This document shows positions 36,273-48,385 of a DNA stretch of 64,000 nucleotides, piece by piece. The notes under the pieces were generated by a model. That model was not told where the DNA came from. It saw only the letters and a program-made list of their open reading frames with translations, and did not search any database. This stretch comes from Hansfordia pulvinata. Its lineage: Eukaryota; Ascomycota; Sordariomycetes; Xylariales. The DNA is taken from positions 1,054,001 through 1,118,000 of the forward strand of contig BJKQ01000013.1 of NCBI GenBank assembly GCA_006538405.1, read 5' to 3'. Position numbers and translations under genes: made by a program. How positions within the stretch are numbered: the first letter of the stretch is position 1; the number at the start of each line of letters is the position of its first letter.

Positions 36273-39212
36273 AACGGAGACCAGGGCCAGGGGTGGCCAT
36301 GGAGAAGGGGGGGCTGATGGAGGCCTGGCCGAGAACGCGCCGGGTGTGTGTGGTCGTGGACCAAGGGCACGACTCCAACAGAAGACCCAAGAGAACCTGG
36401 TGTCGTCCCGAACAAGGCCCGGACATGCCCTCGCCTCCCCTCCTCACCACGGCCCCGCACGGCTCATCGGGCCTTGGATGGCGCTGCTGGTCGCCGGGCG
36501 GGTGAGCGATCAGAAAGACCGCCACGGCAGAATGGGCCAGGCCGCGTTGCAGGTTGGTGTAGAGATTGCAAAGGCGAAGAAAGCCAATAAAAAGGCGTGG
36601 CCTGGGTCTTGGAATCGTCATGCCCAGCGCGGCTCCTCCGTCGTCAGGCCCGTCTGCATGATGATGCTGCCCGTCCACCGACGGTGCCTGACGAGTGGTT
36701 GGAGACGGGCAGCAGCATGGCGGGCGCTTGCTGACGGGCCGGGGCCGGTCAGCCATTCAGGTTGACACACTGGGCGCCGGAGCAGGTTGGACCTGTATAA
36801 GTGAGGCTGGCCGCGCTTGAGCCAACCCACGCCCGAGTAACAGCATGATCATAAGAGCAAGCGATTACACAGTGTTTGTGTGAGATGCCGACCCAACGCG
36901 CAAACACGAGCCCAAGGACATGCCCAAGACCGACGAGGCTTGCAGCAGCGGCGGCGGCGAGAAACGGGCTTGGAGACGGGGTGGGCTGGTACGGTCCGGT
37001 GTGCGGGGAGGCGTGGTGAGTGGCGGTATATGAGATGGATATAGCCACGCTTCAGGAGGCAAGCCAATTGTGAGGGCTATACTCTTTCACTTGGCTGAGT
37101 GGTGCTTGTCCCACCATCAGCACCGCACCAGCACAGCATCGAGCGCTTCTACTCGTATTGCCGCAGGTAGCCAATCAAACACCGTCTCCGTAACCCCAGG
37201 CCACCGCCCCTCTGTCTCTGAAGAATCGCCAATTCCCCCGGGAGCCGCCGCGTCGGGATCCGAATCCGGGTCGCTTCGGTTTCGCTGTTGGCGGTATCCT
37301 GCCTCGCTCATCTACTGCCGCCGCCACCACCACCACCACCACCACCACCACAACGAGCTTCTTGTCCTTGGTGGCCGATCACATTTCACTTGTCCGACGT
37401 TTTGTGTCGAGGTGGCGCTTAGGCGAAGCAGCAATTGGGCGCACACGTGCGCAAAACACCTGATCGCATCCACTTGTTGGCTGATTGTCTTCTTTTCTTC
37501 CTTCTGGGCTGTGCCGCCTTCTGCCCCTGCCGCAAGATTTGGGGGACCGACTGGACTGAGCCGCGGCCCGTCCCGAGAGACACAGAGCTAAGAACGAGGT
37601 GATCAGTAGGGAAGACTGAGAAGAAAACCCCTCGATCCCCCATCGGTGCACACCAGGACGCCCTAGCTTCCCTTTTGGGTCTTGAGGTCGACCACGGGGT
37701 TGATTGAATGAGCCAAGGGCCCGAGGCAATCCCCGCGATTGCGGCCGTGCCGGGGTCCTCTTGTACCAGGCAAGGGTCGCGGGAGTGTGTGCGTGCGGGA
37801 GTGCGGGTGTGATCTCGCGTCGGCGTGCGCACGAGTATTGCGGTGTCTGTGGGCGGCGGATCCAGCTGGTCGGGGTGCTGCTCGTTGGTGGTGGGTGATT
37901 TATACCCCGGGTATACGGAGCAGGTGGGAGACGGCAGCGAGTCGACGCGAGAACAGAACGGAGCGCCAACCGACGGGACGGACGACGGAGAAAGCAATCG
38001 CCCAAGGCGGGTGTCTCGACCAGCCGCGTGTGTCTTGGACGGTGTGCGCCAACGAGTACGAGTACTTTGGTTGCGTGATGCAGCAGGCCTGGACGACAGC
38101 ACGATATCGCCACCTCTCATGAGCCCCAGGTGAACAGTTGGCAACGGCGACGACGACAGGAACGACGACGACGACGACGACGACGAAGACAAAGACGAAG
38201 AGCCCAGTCGCAGCTGCCGCCGCCGCCGCCGCCGCCGCTTGCGCTGCTCCGCTTTCCATTGCATTGCACAGGAAGGAGCATTCGGCCTCCAAGTCAACTT
38301 GAAGTCCCGGAGGCTGCCTGCGACGGTCGCCACCGCCTTTTGTATCACCACCAAACCACCGCCCACCAAACCACCGCCCACCGCCCACTGCCCACTGCTC
38401 GCTCCTTCCTGGATGCGACCTTTTCCCCTTCATTCTTTGCTGCCTTCGCCTCTCTGTTACTTCTCTCGTCCGATTCTCCTCTGCCACTGCCCTATTCGCA
38501 TTTTTTACCTCCACCTTCATCTTCTTGTTATCTCTTCTTGCCTCCTTCGCCCCCTCCGCCACTACCAGGTACTCATCCGTCTTCTCTCCTGGTGCCGACC
38601 TCCCCCCGGTCACCGCCCTCAACCCTTCGTCTGCCGCCTCCGACAAGCTGCCATGGGCGCTGCTACAACCCACTCGACATTATGAGGATACGCGACTGCA
38701 CCATCAGCAGCACCAGCAGCACCAATACCAGGAGCACCCGACCCTCATCCCCGCCAACCGCCGCCTCGCCGCGCCCCGTCGCATCTTCATCGCAGTCTGC
38801 CGCGGCTTCCCGACAACATCACCACGCCGTCACATCGCCCCCGGTGCCCATTCCCACCTCTCTCCAACCCGCCGCGACAGCCAATTCGGCCCCATTGACC
38901 ACGCCATATCGCCGCTCCTGCCATTGCCGGTCATAGGACCGCTTCTCGTTCGCAAGCCCGGCCGACTTGCCCCCCACCGGCTCCGAGAGCGTCGCTCGCG
39001 TCCGCCGCCCGCTTATAGCGGCGCGCCCGCCGAGGTCGTGGCTGTGTCGATACACTGCACGCGCAGGCGCGAGCGTTGAGGCGAGGCACATCGCGACCGC
39101 CACTACGGCCAGCACCAATTACGGCCCCCCACCCCCGAAGCGCGCGCGCAACGCAGCCTCAATCGCCAATGCCACCCAGCCCGAAGCGACCGGCACCCTC
39201 CATAATTAAGCT

Positions 39213-39752
39213 ATGCCGTCCGCGGACGTAGCCTCCATCCCAGACACGCAGCTGGGCCTCACCGAAGACGAGATCGCGCTACTGCGCTACCACCAATCCC
39301 AGTCCACCGCAAACTCGAGCTCGTCTCGCGCCGCCAGCCGCGCCTCTTCCCAGGGCCGCCTGCTGCTCGACTCATCCAGCCTCGCCGCCCTCTCCCGCCA
39401 CCTCGACCGCCTCATGCTCCAGATCCAGGCCCGTATCGACCTACTCAGCCAGCAGACCCAGGTCGTCACCCTCCAGCAGTACGACCACGCCGGCAACGTC
39501 ATTGACAACGCCGACGCCGAGATTGCGCGCTTTCACGCCATCATGGCCCAGATCGACGAGCTCGAAGTCGACTTTGACAAGATTGCCAACATCAAGGAGA
39601 TTGTCCGCGGCTACCGCCAGCAGATTGAGGGCCTCGAGCGCGACCTCGAAAACCCCCCGTCTTCTTCCCGTCATAGTCGCGACGGCCACCGTCATCACCA
39701 CTCCCATCGTCATTCTCACCGTCACGAGTCTGGCCGCCGCCACCGACACTGA
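39213..39752 (+). CDS. BLOC-1 subunit CNL1-like protein
   Basis: Single frame of 179 aa from the ATG at 39213, preceded by a stop only 3 nt upstream. The core is a long coiled coil (~residues 55-150): leucine/isoleucine heptads, the segment QQYDHAGNVIDNADAEIARF, and IDELEVDFDKIANIKEIVRGYR. This layout (a short amphipathic N terminus with TEDEIALLR, then one coiled coil with the aligned 'D..IAKF...L..CD.LE' pattern) fits the fungal CNL1/cappuccino-like subunit of BLOC-1, which works on endosomes in cargo sorting and Rab regulation. The tail is Ser/His/Arg-rich with many HxH repeats and is not conserved in the family as I know it. Assignment is by pattern from memory of yeast Cnl1, so it is moderate. 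Other small coiled-coil proteins are possible. Confidence 0.6.
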   Translation: MPSADVASIPDTQLGLTEDEIALLRYHQSQSTANSSSSRAASRASSQGRLLLDSSSLAALSRHLDRLMLQIQARIDLLSQQTQVVTLQQYDHAGNVIDNADAEIARFHAIMAQIDELEVDFDKIANIKEIVRGYRQQIEGLERDLENPPSSSRHSRDGHRHHHSHRHSHRHESGRRHRH

Positions 39753-42354
39753 GGCCTGTCATTGGTCATTGAGGAGCCCTGTCTTAATCTAAGGGGGCCT
39801 TTGAGGGACAATTGGCCCCTCCAAATCGACACCATGTCCCAGCCAGAACTGCAACTCTACCAGCACAGGACTTTCCACGCCAACGTGAAAGGGCTCAGTA
39901 CAGCCGCACAGGATATCGCAGAGCACAGCCAACAGGGTTCGGAAGGAGAAGAAAAAGAAGTTGATCGCTACAAAAAAAGCACATTAGGTTGGTGAAACAC
40001 ATGTGCTGAAAAAATTGCAACACTCGCCTCGAGTTGGCTACGAGTGGTTCATCGGTTCAGGAAGAGACAAAAAAAAACCCCATTCCAAAGGCTTTGGATC
40101 GGGTTACAGGGCCATATAGTGCGGTCACACGGCCAGCATGCGGATGCAAGGGGGTGGTTAGATCTCCCTTGAGAGCTTCCTAGCCCCCCCCCACCAAGGA
40201 AAAGTTGGGCAGGAGGACCCGGCGTTCTATGCCCCGCGGTCCGAAGTGCTGCTTTTTCTCTCCCGGTTGGTCAAGGCGGCCTGGATTCGTTATTTGTTTT
40301 TCCTTTTCGTCCGTTTTCAGGTGCTAGGAACGGATCCATGGGACAGATTGTAAGGGCCTCACGGCTGGACATTGGATAGATCTGCCTCGCGGCTTTTTCT
40401 CTCTTGTTTTTTTTTTTTTTTTTTTTTGCTTTGCTGGTGGACGCGGCGTTGATGCGTTTCCTTGATGCGTTCTTCTCTGGTCGTTTCCCTGTCGCGTGCC
40501 AGGATCTTGCACCAATCGAGACAAAAGCTCGTCAGTTCTTTGCCAGTCTGAAGCGGTCTGGGAAGAAACAACCCGGAGCCGAATGGTGTCTGCTCATGCT
40601 TTGCTCTCCCGGACGATTCCTGGGTTTTCCTGGGCCGTGTTTTCAGTACGATACCAATATGTGGGCGCTGGAGCGCCCTTCTGTTTGACGGTTTTCCCTT
40701 TACGATACCCAATTCGAAGTGTCGTTTGCGTACCCGTGCCAGTCACGACTACTTCTGGCGGTGCTGCGAATGCTAGCACAGCTATGTCATGATTCAACTG
40801 CTCCTGGTCCTCGTGACAGCAGTGACCCAACACGCATGCGTTTCTTGCGGTCGAGACGCAGCAGTGGATTGTCTGTCAAGCTACGTAGGTGGTTTCCGAC
40901 TTGGCGCAGGACATGAGTTCGACGTGGTGAGCGAGTTGTAAGTGAATGTCAACACCAGCCACCATTCTTGTCGACTCTGGTGCACTTCTTGAATACGAAA
41001 ATTTGCATCGTGCACACCGACACACCGCACATCCATACTATCATAGCCAGGTTGACGGAGCAGAGAGTTGGCCGCTAGAACGAGCGGCCTGAATGTGTCT
41101 GCCAGATCGAAGTTCCCTGGCTGGCTTTGATACTTTGGTCTTGGACGTCCCGTTTTCTGTGGTCGTGTAGTGTAGACCGGGTCCGTCTGATCAAGGTCGA
41201 GTCTGATCAAGGTCGACTGAAGAGTCCCTGAAACGATTTGAGTATTCCAATCTCGTCGCTCTTCAACAGGAGTATGATAAGGTCAGATCTCTCATGCGGA
41301 ATCGAGAGCACTGTTCGTGCCAGACGCCCTTTGACTAGGAGCAGGCATGGGACTTGCCTGGCTTCTTCTGGAGTCGCATGGGTGGCGCAACTGAGGCCCT
41401 TTGGGAACAGGAGCTGTGGGCTCTCCGGTGTGTGGCACTGCAGGACTCGGCCCGCTCTCACTCACCAGAGTTCTCCTCGAAGTGTCTCGTCGTCAGTCTT
41501 CGGCGGGCCCTGGAGACAACGGCATCACACGTGGGTTATGCTGGAGCTTGGAGGGCGAAGCGAAACACAACTAATCGGACACGGGTACGATCCAAGCCTC
41601 TATTCCGGATTGACAGTAACTCCTACAATCTCCTGTATTGGAGCCATCACGGCCTATCAACCGCTCAACCTCGGGGGCATAGTGGTGCGGGGGAAACGGC
41701 GCCGTGATTTGAAAGATAGGTAGTGTTCCCCGTGAGAGCCGAGCTGGAGACAATCCCAAGACGTCTCGATGCCTATGAGGCCACGGGAGTGTTGGACTCT
41801 TGCCAGCGACCGACTCGTTCTGTAGTCAACACGACCCCAAAGGCGCTTCCACGGCGAGGATATTCCACGGAGATGGAGGCAGACGCGTCCCCTCTCCGGC
41901 TGTGCCTGTCGCCGTAGCCACTGCTGGTGGAAATAGGCATCCCCGTCGGGGAAGTCAGGCCGCCGCCGCTGGGCCATCCTCTTTCCGCAAGACGTTCACG
42001 AGACCACTATACGTCTGGTAGCGGGCCATGCCATTGAGAGTGAAGCCAGATTTGCCCCTCTCCCCCTTCCTCCCCCCTTCTCCCTTCTCTTTACCCCGAG
42101 GCGGAGAACAGCTTCTTCTCCGACGCTCGTGTAACTACCTGCTTAACATACCTACCTATACCTATACCTATACACAGGTGGCTAGCCTAACGCGCAAGCA
42201 CCGAGAAAAGAGCACCGAGGCACCCAGCAAGACCTCGGCACCGCGGTCTGCGCGACGCCGATCGGAGCACCTTTCGCTGCTTTGCCGACCTTGAAAGGTG
42301 AGAGTACCTAGGCCTTTCAATCATAGGCACGGCACACCCTTCCACCTCCCACAT

Positions 42355-42365
42355 ACACACACACA

Positions 42366-42398
<33 letters not shown>
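42355..42398. repeat. (CA)n microsatellite
   Basis: CA run with one CT interruption. Confidence 0.9.
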
Positions 42399-42402
<4 letters not shown>

Positions 42403-43080
42403 CTCCTTGCGCGCCAGGGATTGTACTGTTCGTGTTACGAATATGCCTCATTTCGTGTGCGGCCTGCCCACCCAAGGCTCCCCAGACCGCCCCAAGATTG
42501 CCGAAGAACAGCAAGAAAACCCTTCCCCATCCACGCCACTCGAGGGCCGATGCCGAATACCGGGAATTTATTCTGGACGGGGTGCATCGCGGTTCGAAAG
42601 GGGGGGGGGGGGGCGATCACGTGCGTTTCGGCGCGTGTGCATGTACGACATACATTAATAGTATGCGTCAGGTCCATAGTGCAGGTGATGCCAGGTCCCT
42701 TACATACCGCCCACATGGATGGTCCCGTCGGGTATATGTGCGTGTACCCGATACATGTATGTATGCGCATGCGCATGCGTCAACAGCAGGTTAAGACCAA
42801 TTGAATGTCTGGGGTACATGCGCGTGTACGATCATGCAGTGTCAGGTCCAGTGCAAGGGCCTTCCCGGAGAGGTACATCTAATGCCTCTCCGTCGTACCT
42901 TATATGCACGCGGGTTAGGTTAAAGGTCAGGATCTGACGAATGTGAAGTGTACCTGAGTACGGGACTCACGCCCGCCTACCTTCCTTTAGGCACTTAAGG
43001 GCAGTACCTGAATCCTGGAAGACCTGACGACCCCTCTTCAGAATGTTTCTGTAGCGGGCGCCGATGAGCACTGAGTCTAA

Positions 43081-43305
43081 AACGTAGGTCGGCTGGACAG
43101 AATAAAGATCTTCTTCCATGTCCCTGGAGGGGCCCGGACGCAGCCTGCCTACCTGTTATCGGGCATCAACGGCATGGGCATCAACGACATGGGCATCAAC
43201 GGGGATCTGCTCCTGCTACCCGACCCAGACATTTTCAGCCTTGCACCCGGAGCCATGACGAGCGAAAAGAATCAAATGGACTCCTCCCTCGTCGCTCTCA
43301 GATAG
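43081..43305 (+). pseudogene. Coding-like fragment, possible gene relic
   Basis: An open frame of 74 codons without an upstream ATG, ending TAG at 43303-43305. It contains a 15-bp repeat giving GIN(G/D)MGIN, then an acidic/hydrophobic stretch (LLLLPDPDIFSLAPG) and a hydrophilic end. The composition is more protein-like than neighbouring frames. The frame is closed upstream by TGA and TAA, and no splice site clearly extends it. A frame of this length can also arise by chance. I recognise no family. Confidence 0.25.
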
Positions 43306-43595
43306 CACCACCAAGCTAGGGTGGGGTCGAACAGAAAGCTGCCACGCTCGTGAGGGCGCAGAACCAATCGAAGCGACTGGGGCTTCTCGTCAGCCTTGGA
43401 AAGGAACAACCCGCCCCCCCTTCACTGCAGCACAGCCCTTTCCCGCGGCGAACCGCTGCGCAGATCGGTCGTGCGCGTCAGATTTCATGCAGGACCCAGG
43501 GCCAGGCACCAGGGCGTGTGATGTGGGCTGGCGAGGACAAGCAAGAGGGGTACTTGTACCTAATCCGTCCTTCCCCTTTCGTCTGCCCCGAACAG

Positions 43596-43629
<34 letters not shown>

Positions 43630-44050
43630 TAGACAAGACTCGCCTTTGCCATTCCTCGGTGGTGGTTGACGCGCAGAGTACGAGTACCTAGTGCTGCGAG
43701 GTCCTCGGCGGGGGAGGGGGGGTATTTGCGCGCACTATCGATGCGCGCACGGATGTGCTATAACTTGAGTCGTCGAGCGTTCTTTTTCGGGTGAGTGGGG
43801 GGGAGGGCTCCGTGAACACACTATCGTTTCCAGTTCTCCTCTACGTACAAGGTAACGTAACCTGTTCTAGAGGCCTTCCACCACAAAACACCGTGGTGTC
43901 TCGTGCGCGAGGCGAGCGAGTTCAGGCCTACCCGGGGCCATTGGTTGATTGGCTCGGGAACGACCGCAGGAGATGATGGTGTCGTCACGCGGGGGAGCTC
44001 TCCGGCGGAGGAGGGGGGTAACGTGTTTGAGTGACCACCTACTTCGTACG

Positions 44051-44090
<40 letters not shown>

Positions 44091-45784
44091 ACCTGCTCAC
44101 ACTCGTCCACGTCTCCCTGTGAAGAATAGTTGTAGTCCCTGGCAGTTTCGAGCGATTACTCATAAGTGAGAACCCCCTCTTCCATACATGTAATAAGGGG
44201 AAAGCATCCCGTGGCGCGCGGTGGGTTTCTGGGTGGGAGTGAGAGCGGCAGGTGGGGTGCAGGACTGGCTCGGTGGGGACGCCTCCCGATCAGATCCGAT
44301 CCGATCGCCCGACAGCCCGCGACGCGACATGACGAGCGGCGGCGTCGTCGTCGTTTCTGCAGCGGAGCCTCGGCGCGGAGGGAGGAGGGGCAGCATTGTC
44401 CCGCCCTTGTTCTAACCCACACATCTTGACCATGTCACATACACTCTCTGTCTCCGTCTCTGTCTCTCTCTCTCGGGTCCGACTCCTCTCGGGTCTGACT
44501 TCTCTCTCGGATCAGACTTCTCTTTCTCTCTCGGGGGCGTCGTCGATGTGGTGGCGTGCCCGGGTGGGGGGCCAACATGGCCTGATCTGTCCAGCTGACT
44601 TGCCTTTCTCGACCAAACGCTCGAACGATGGGCGGGTCCGAACTTACGAGTACTTCCTGAACAAGATGTCCCCGAAAGAGAGAGAGAGAGAGAGAGAGAG
44701 GAACGGGAACAAAGGAAAGACAAAGAGACAGACAGATGGATACTGTGCCTTATTAGGTAAGGTATGTAGATACATGTACTCGTACTCCGTACGGTAGGGA
44801 GGGCCCTGGTTTGGCTTGGTGGCCGGGAAGTCCCAGGCAGGCCTGAAACGCACCAGCTTGGTCCGCCCCCCCCCGCAAAGGCCGGCGCGGATCGTCTACT
44901 TACGAGTACATGTCAGGGTGGCTGTCGCTCCGCATACCCAGCTGTTTCTAACAGGTCCCTGTCCAGTCACTCGTACGTGCTCCCGTCGTCGTACGGATTA
45001 TAAGGGTTTTGACTGCGTGCCATGCATCCGGAATTAAAAAAGAGCATGGAGGAGCAGACAAGACAAAAAACGAAACACGCCAAAAAGAGAAAAAGAAAAA
45101 GACACGACGGATATGTCCGTCCGTGGCCGACGTGGGGAGACAGGCAGCGAGCAGCGGGGAAGCCGTCTGCCCTGCCAAATCTCCAATGTCATCATCAGTG
45201 TCAAGGACCCCCCCGCCCTGGTCCCGGTCAGATCGTCCAGTTCCGGGGGACTGCGAGTTACGCTTTCTCGCTGCACGAGCGCGATGGGCCTCGACTCGAC
45301 TGGACGATCTTCTTTCATAATTGATTTCGTGATTATTTTAGGGGTCCCCCCTTCCCCTCCCCCGGCCCTACGGCCCACCTGTCCGAGCGGCTCGGACTCG
45401 GGCGTCACGTGAGCCGACTTGATCGGCTCTGCTGTGTTCTACTCTCCGTGCGAGCACTCTTCCATCCGTTGTTCGGCCCCCCTCCCCACCTTCCTTTTCT
45501 CTCTATGTATTTAATATTTTGTCTCTTACAGGGCTGAGGAGCCGTCAGGCGTCTCGGCAGAAGGTTTTGGCGAGCTTGCGTCTCGCGTGAGCACGGAGGC
45601 AGGCTGGCAGGTCGACAGAGTACTCCCCCTCCCCCTCCCGGGAGTGTACCTATGCCCGGTTTCGCATGTCCAGGGAGGAAAGCTCTGTACTTTGAGTTAT
45701 AAGGATGGAAGAGAGAGCACAGTGCGACTCTGCGGTGGGGGTTCTTTCCTAAATACTGGACTTGGGCAACCCATGATAAAACGC

Positions 45785-45821
<37 letters not shown>

Positions 45822-47251
45822 CTCTGCCCATCTTCCTTCTCCCTCCTCTCTTTCGCCCTTGCCGCTTCTTTCGGGGCTGTCGGTCGCGTGGGAACCGAGA
45901 TGAGCTCTAGTCAGCAGCTCTCCCTCCCAAAGCGGCGGCGGCGGCGACGGTGGTGGCGGTTGGTGCGAGGCTTTTCCCGGCCGGGTCATGGTGCGGTGGG
46001 CGTGGGGCCATGCCGACATGCACGTGCGGGAATATGCGGCAGCCTTCGAACCCCTGTGCATATCCCGTCGATCCAAAGACAGGGGGGGGGGGGTTATGGA
46101 TCTTCTTGTCTGACTGACTGGCGTCAGAGACCCACCACCGCCCGGATATGCGGTATCCGTAAGTTGGCGTGGTTGGGTAGTTGGACTTTTGTTCGTACGA
46201 GGGAGGGGACAAACATGACCATGGTGCCATGATACTGCCGTACGAGTGAGTACCCTTACCTAACGTGTAGATCATGCACGCTCGGCTGGCGACGCGTGCG
46301 GCGCCAGGCAGGGCTAATTATAGAACGTGCCCCTCCCCCTTCTCCCAGTCTCTGCCTGCCTGCCCGTGCCACGTACAAGTGAGGTTAGCATGGGTGCATG
46401 GTCAGGTACTCGCACTGCGTGTAGGCGAGGCGAGCTGTCTCGGTTGGGCCTGGTGGTGGTTCCGGCCAAGAGGAGAGAGAGAGAGAGGAAAAAAAAAAAA
46501 GCCCACGCGAGAAAGGCTGTCACGTGGAGTCACGACGAGGGTGAGGGGAGGCTATTGTTGCCGCCGTCGGCAAGCTAGACGCACCTATCTAAGCTAACAA
46601 CTTGTCCCCCCTCTGAGACGCGCGTACGTACCGGATACAAGGCTGCCTTCCCATCCATCCACCCAGGCCGAGTGAGGCTGTCTGACTATTATGTATGCCT
46701 CGCCCCATCGTACGATGGGTCGGACCTGGCTATTAAGGGGATCACGCACGCCGGAGGCATCTCGAAAGGGGGGAGAGGACTGGCTCGAAGAGGCAGGCGA
46801 GGCCGGTGGGCAGATACTCGTACCGCATTGCGTTGGAGTGACAAGACGGGAGGAGAAGCAGTATCAGCAGAAGCGAAGAAGGGGATGGGAGCCGAGGACA
46901 TCTCGAGATGGCGGGTTTGCGTTTGGCAGTCACTGGCCAACTCTACTACCTCCCAGTCTCGAGGAAGACTCCCGCTTTTCTCTACTACAGTATGGCAGAT
47001 CCGCTCGCTGCCACCACTAGATGATGGGACAGGAGGACAATCGCCACCCCTTCCGTGTGTCCCACTCCCGCTCTCCCAACTGAGAAGCAAATACGGACAG
47101 CACACATAAATAGAGGTTACTGTAGGGGGTTGATCCCCAGTATTCACCAGGTCGGGCGCTGATCAATTCGGCACGAGCATCGTAAGGTGTGTGTGTCGGA
47201 GTACCCAAGGTACGGGTAGGTAGGTAGTCAGGCATTGAGCCCTACCTTGCT

Positions 47252-47317
47252 TGCCCTGCCCTGCCCTGCCCTGCCCTGCCCTGCCCTGCCCTGCCCTGCC
47301 CTATCCTGCCCTGCCCT
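47252..47317. repeat. GCCCT pentanucleotide array
   Basis: About 12 units of GCCCT, nearly perfect, with one CTATC variant. Confidence 0.9.
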
Positions 47318-48351
47318 CCCGTGTCCCGGGGTCCCACGTTTCACGGGGAGGGTCTCACCCCTTCTGCACACGCCACCGATCTCAGGGCGCCGGCGGACGG
47401 GTGCGCGAGATGACGAGATGCCCGCCCGACGGCGCGTGTCAGGGCCGGGAGATTCAAGGGCAGCGCTAAGCAGCAGCCCCTCCCATCAGACAGAGAGCGG
47501 CGGCCCCGGACTGGCTGTGAACCGGCTGGCTAACTAGCCGGCAGGATGGAGGCAGCATACGAGTACCGTGGAGTCCGTCTTGTACGCTCGTACGGGACCA
47601 CTGGTGCGAGTAGTACGGGTAGTGAGTGCTCTTGTTTAGTCGAGAGCAGAGGCGCAACGGCAAGTTCCGTTGAGCGGCGGAGAGACAGAGAGAGAGAGAG
47701 AGGGACGCACGGCCGGCGGGCAGACAGCTAGTTAGCAGCGCTGGCGTGTGATGTTCAACAGGGGGGGGACCAACGATATGGAGATCTCCTCGGTCGACTG
47801 GCTACCCGTACGAGGCAGTCCCCCGGCTCGGCAACAGCGAGCCAGCCACACGAGCTCGTCTGGATTGAGACGTGGTTCACGCCCCCCGGAAGTGACAGAA
47901 GAAAAAGGAAAGAGCCGAGCTGAGAAGAAAAGAGGAGCGGGAAGACACGTGCGGAACGGTTCCCGGTGAGTGAGTGAGTGAGTGACAAGTCCGCGGAGTC
48001 AGGGGAGCAGATGGCACGGATGGGTGGTTCGGGGGAGCAGCGGAAAGAGAGAGAAAAAGCAAAAACCAAAGACAAAAGCAACCATGACCGTAGTCTACAA
48101 TACTACCGACATGGCACATGTTCGCTTCGCTCGCGAGATTCCAGGCCCCCATTACCTACTCATACTAACAACAATCACTCATGGCCTTGATGGGCCAGCC
48201 GGCCTAGGACTAAGTTAGCCAGGCCCCGGGGGTTACTGGGGTCTACGACACTCGTACATTGGGCTGCCTGCTGGGCCGGAGTCCCTGGACTTGGGCCTGA
48301 GCCTTGGGCATCACGTGGTCATGGCACGACTCGGCGTCAGGGTGAGTTGCT

Positions 48352-48385
<34 letters not shown>

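Larger units (their letters stand above)
34120..39212. other. Gene-poor intergenic region
   Basis: 5.1 kb. Contains C-rich tracts (34430-34450, 34570-34590), (CA)n 34786-34827, a perfect 16-bp tandem triplicate at 36225-36272, (CAC)n 37324-37352, (GAC)n 38163-38186, and the 14-bp palindrome TACGAGTACTCGTA at 35455-35468. A third TACGAGTA lies near 38060. The last ~700 bp is probably promoter and leader of the CNL1-like gene. Several open frames of 200-320 codons are low complexity and were rejected. Confidence 0.55.

Noticed and set aside
37419..38381. 320-codon minus-strand frame
   Set aside because: Low complexity poly-Arg/poly-Ser from trinucleotide repeats; no recognisable domain.
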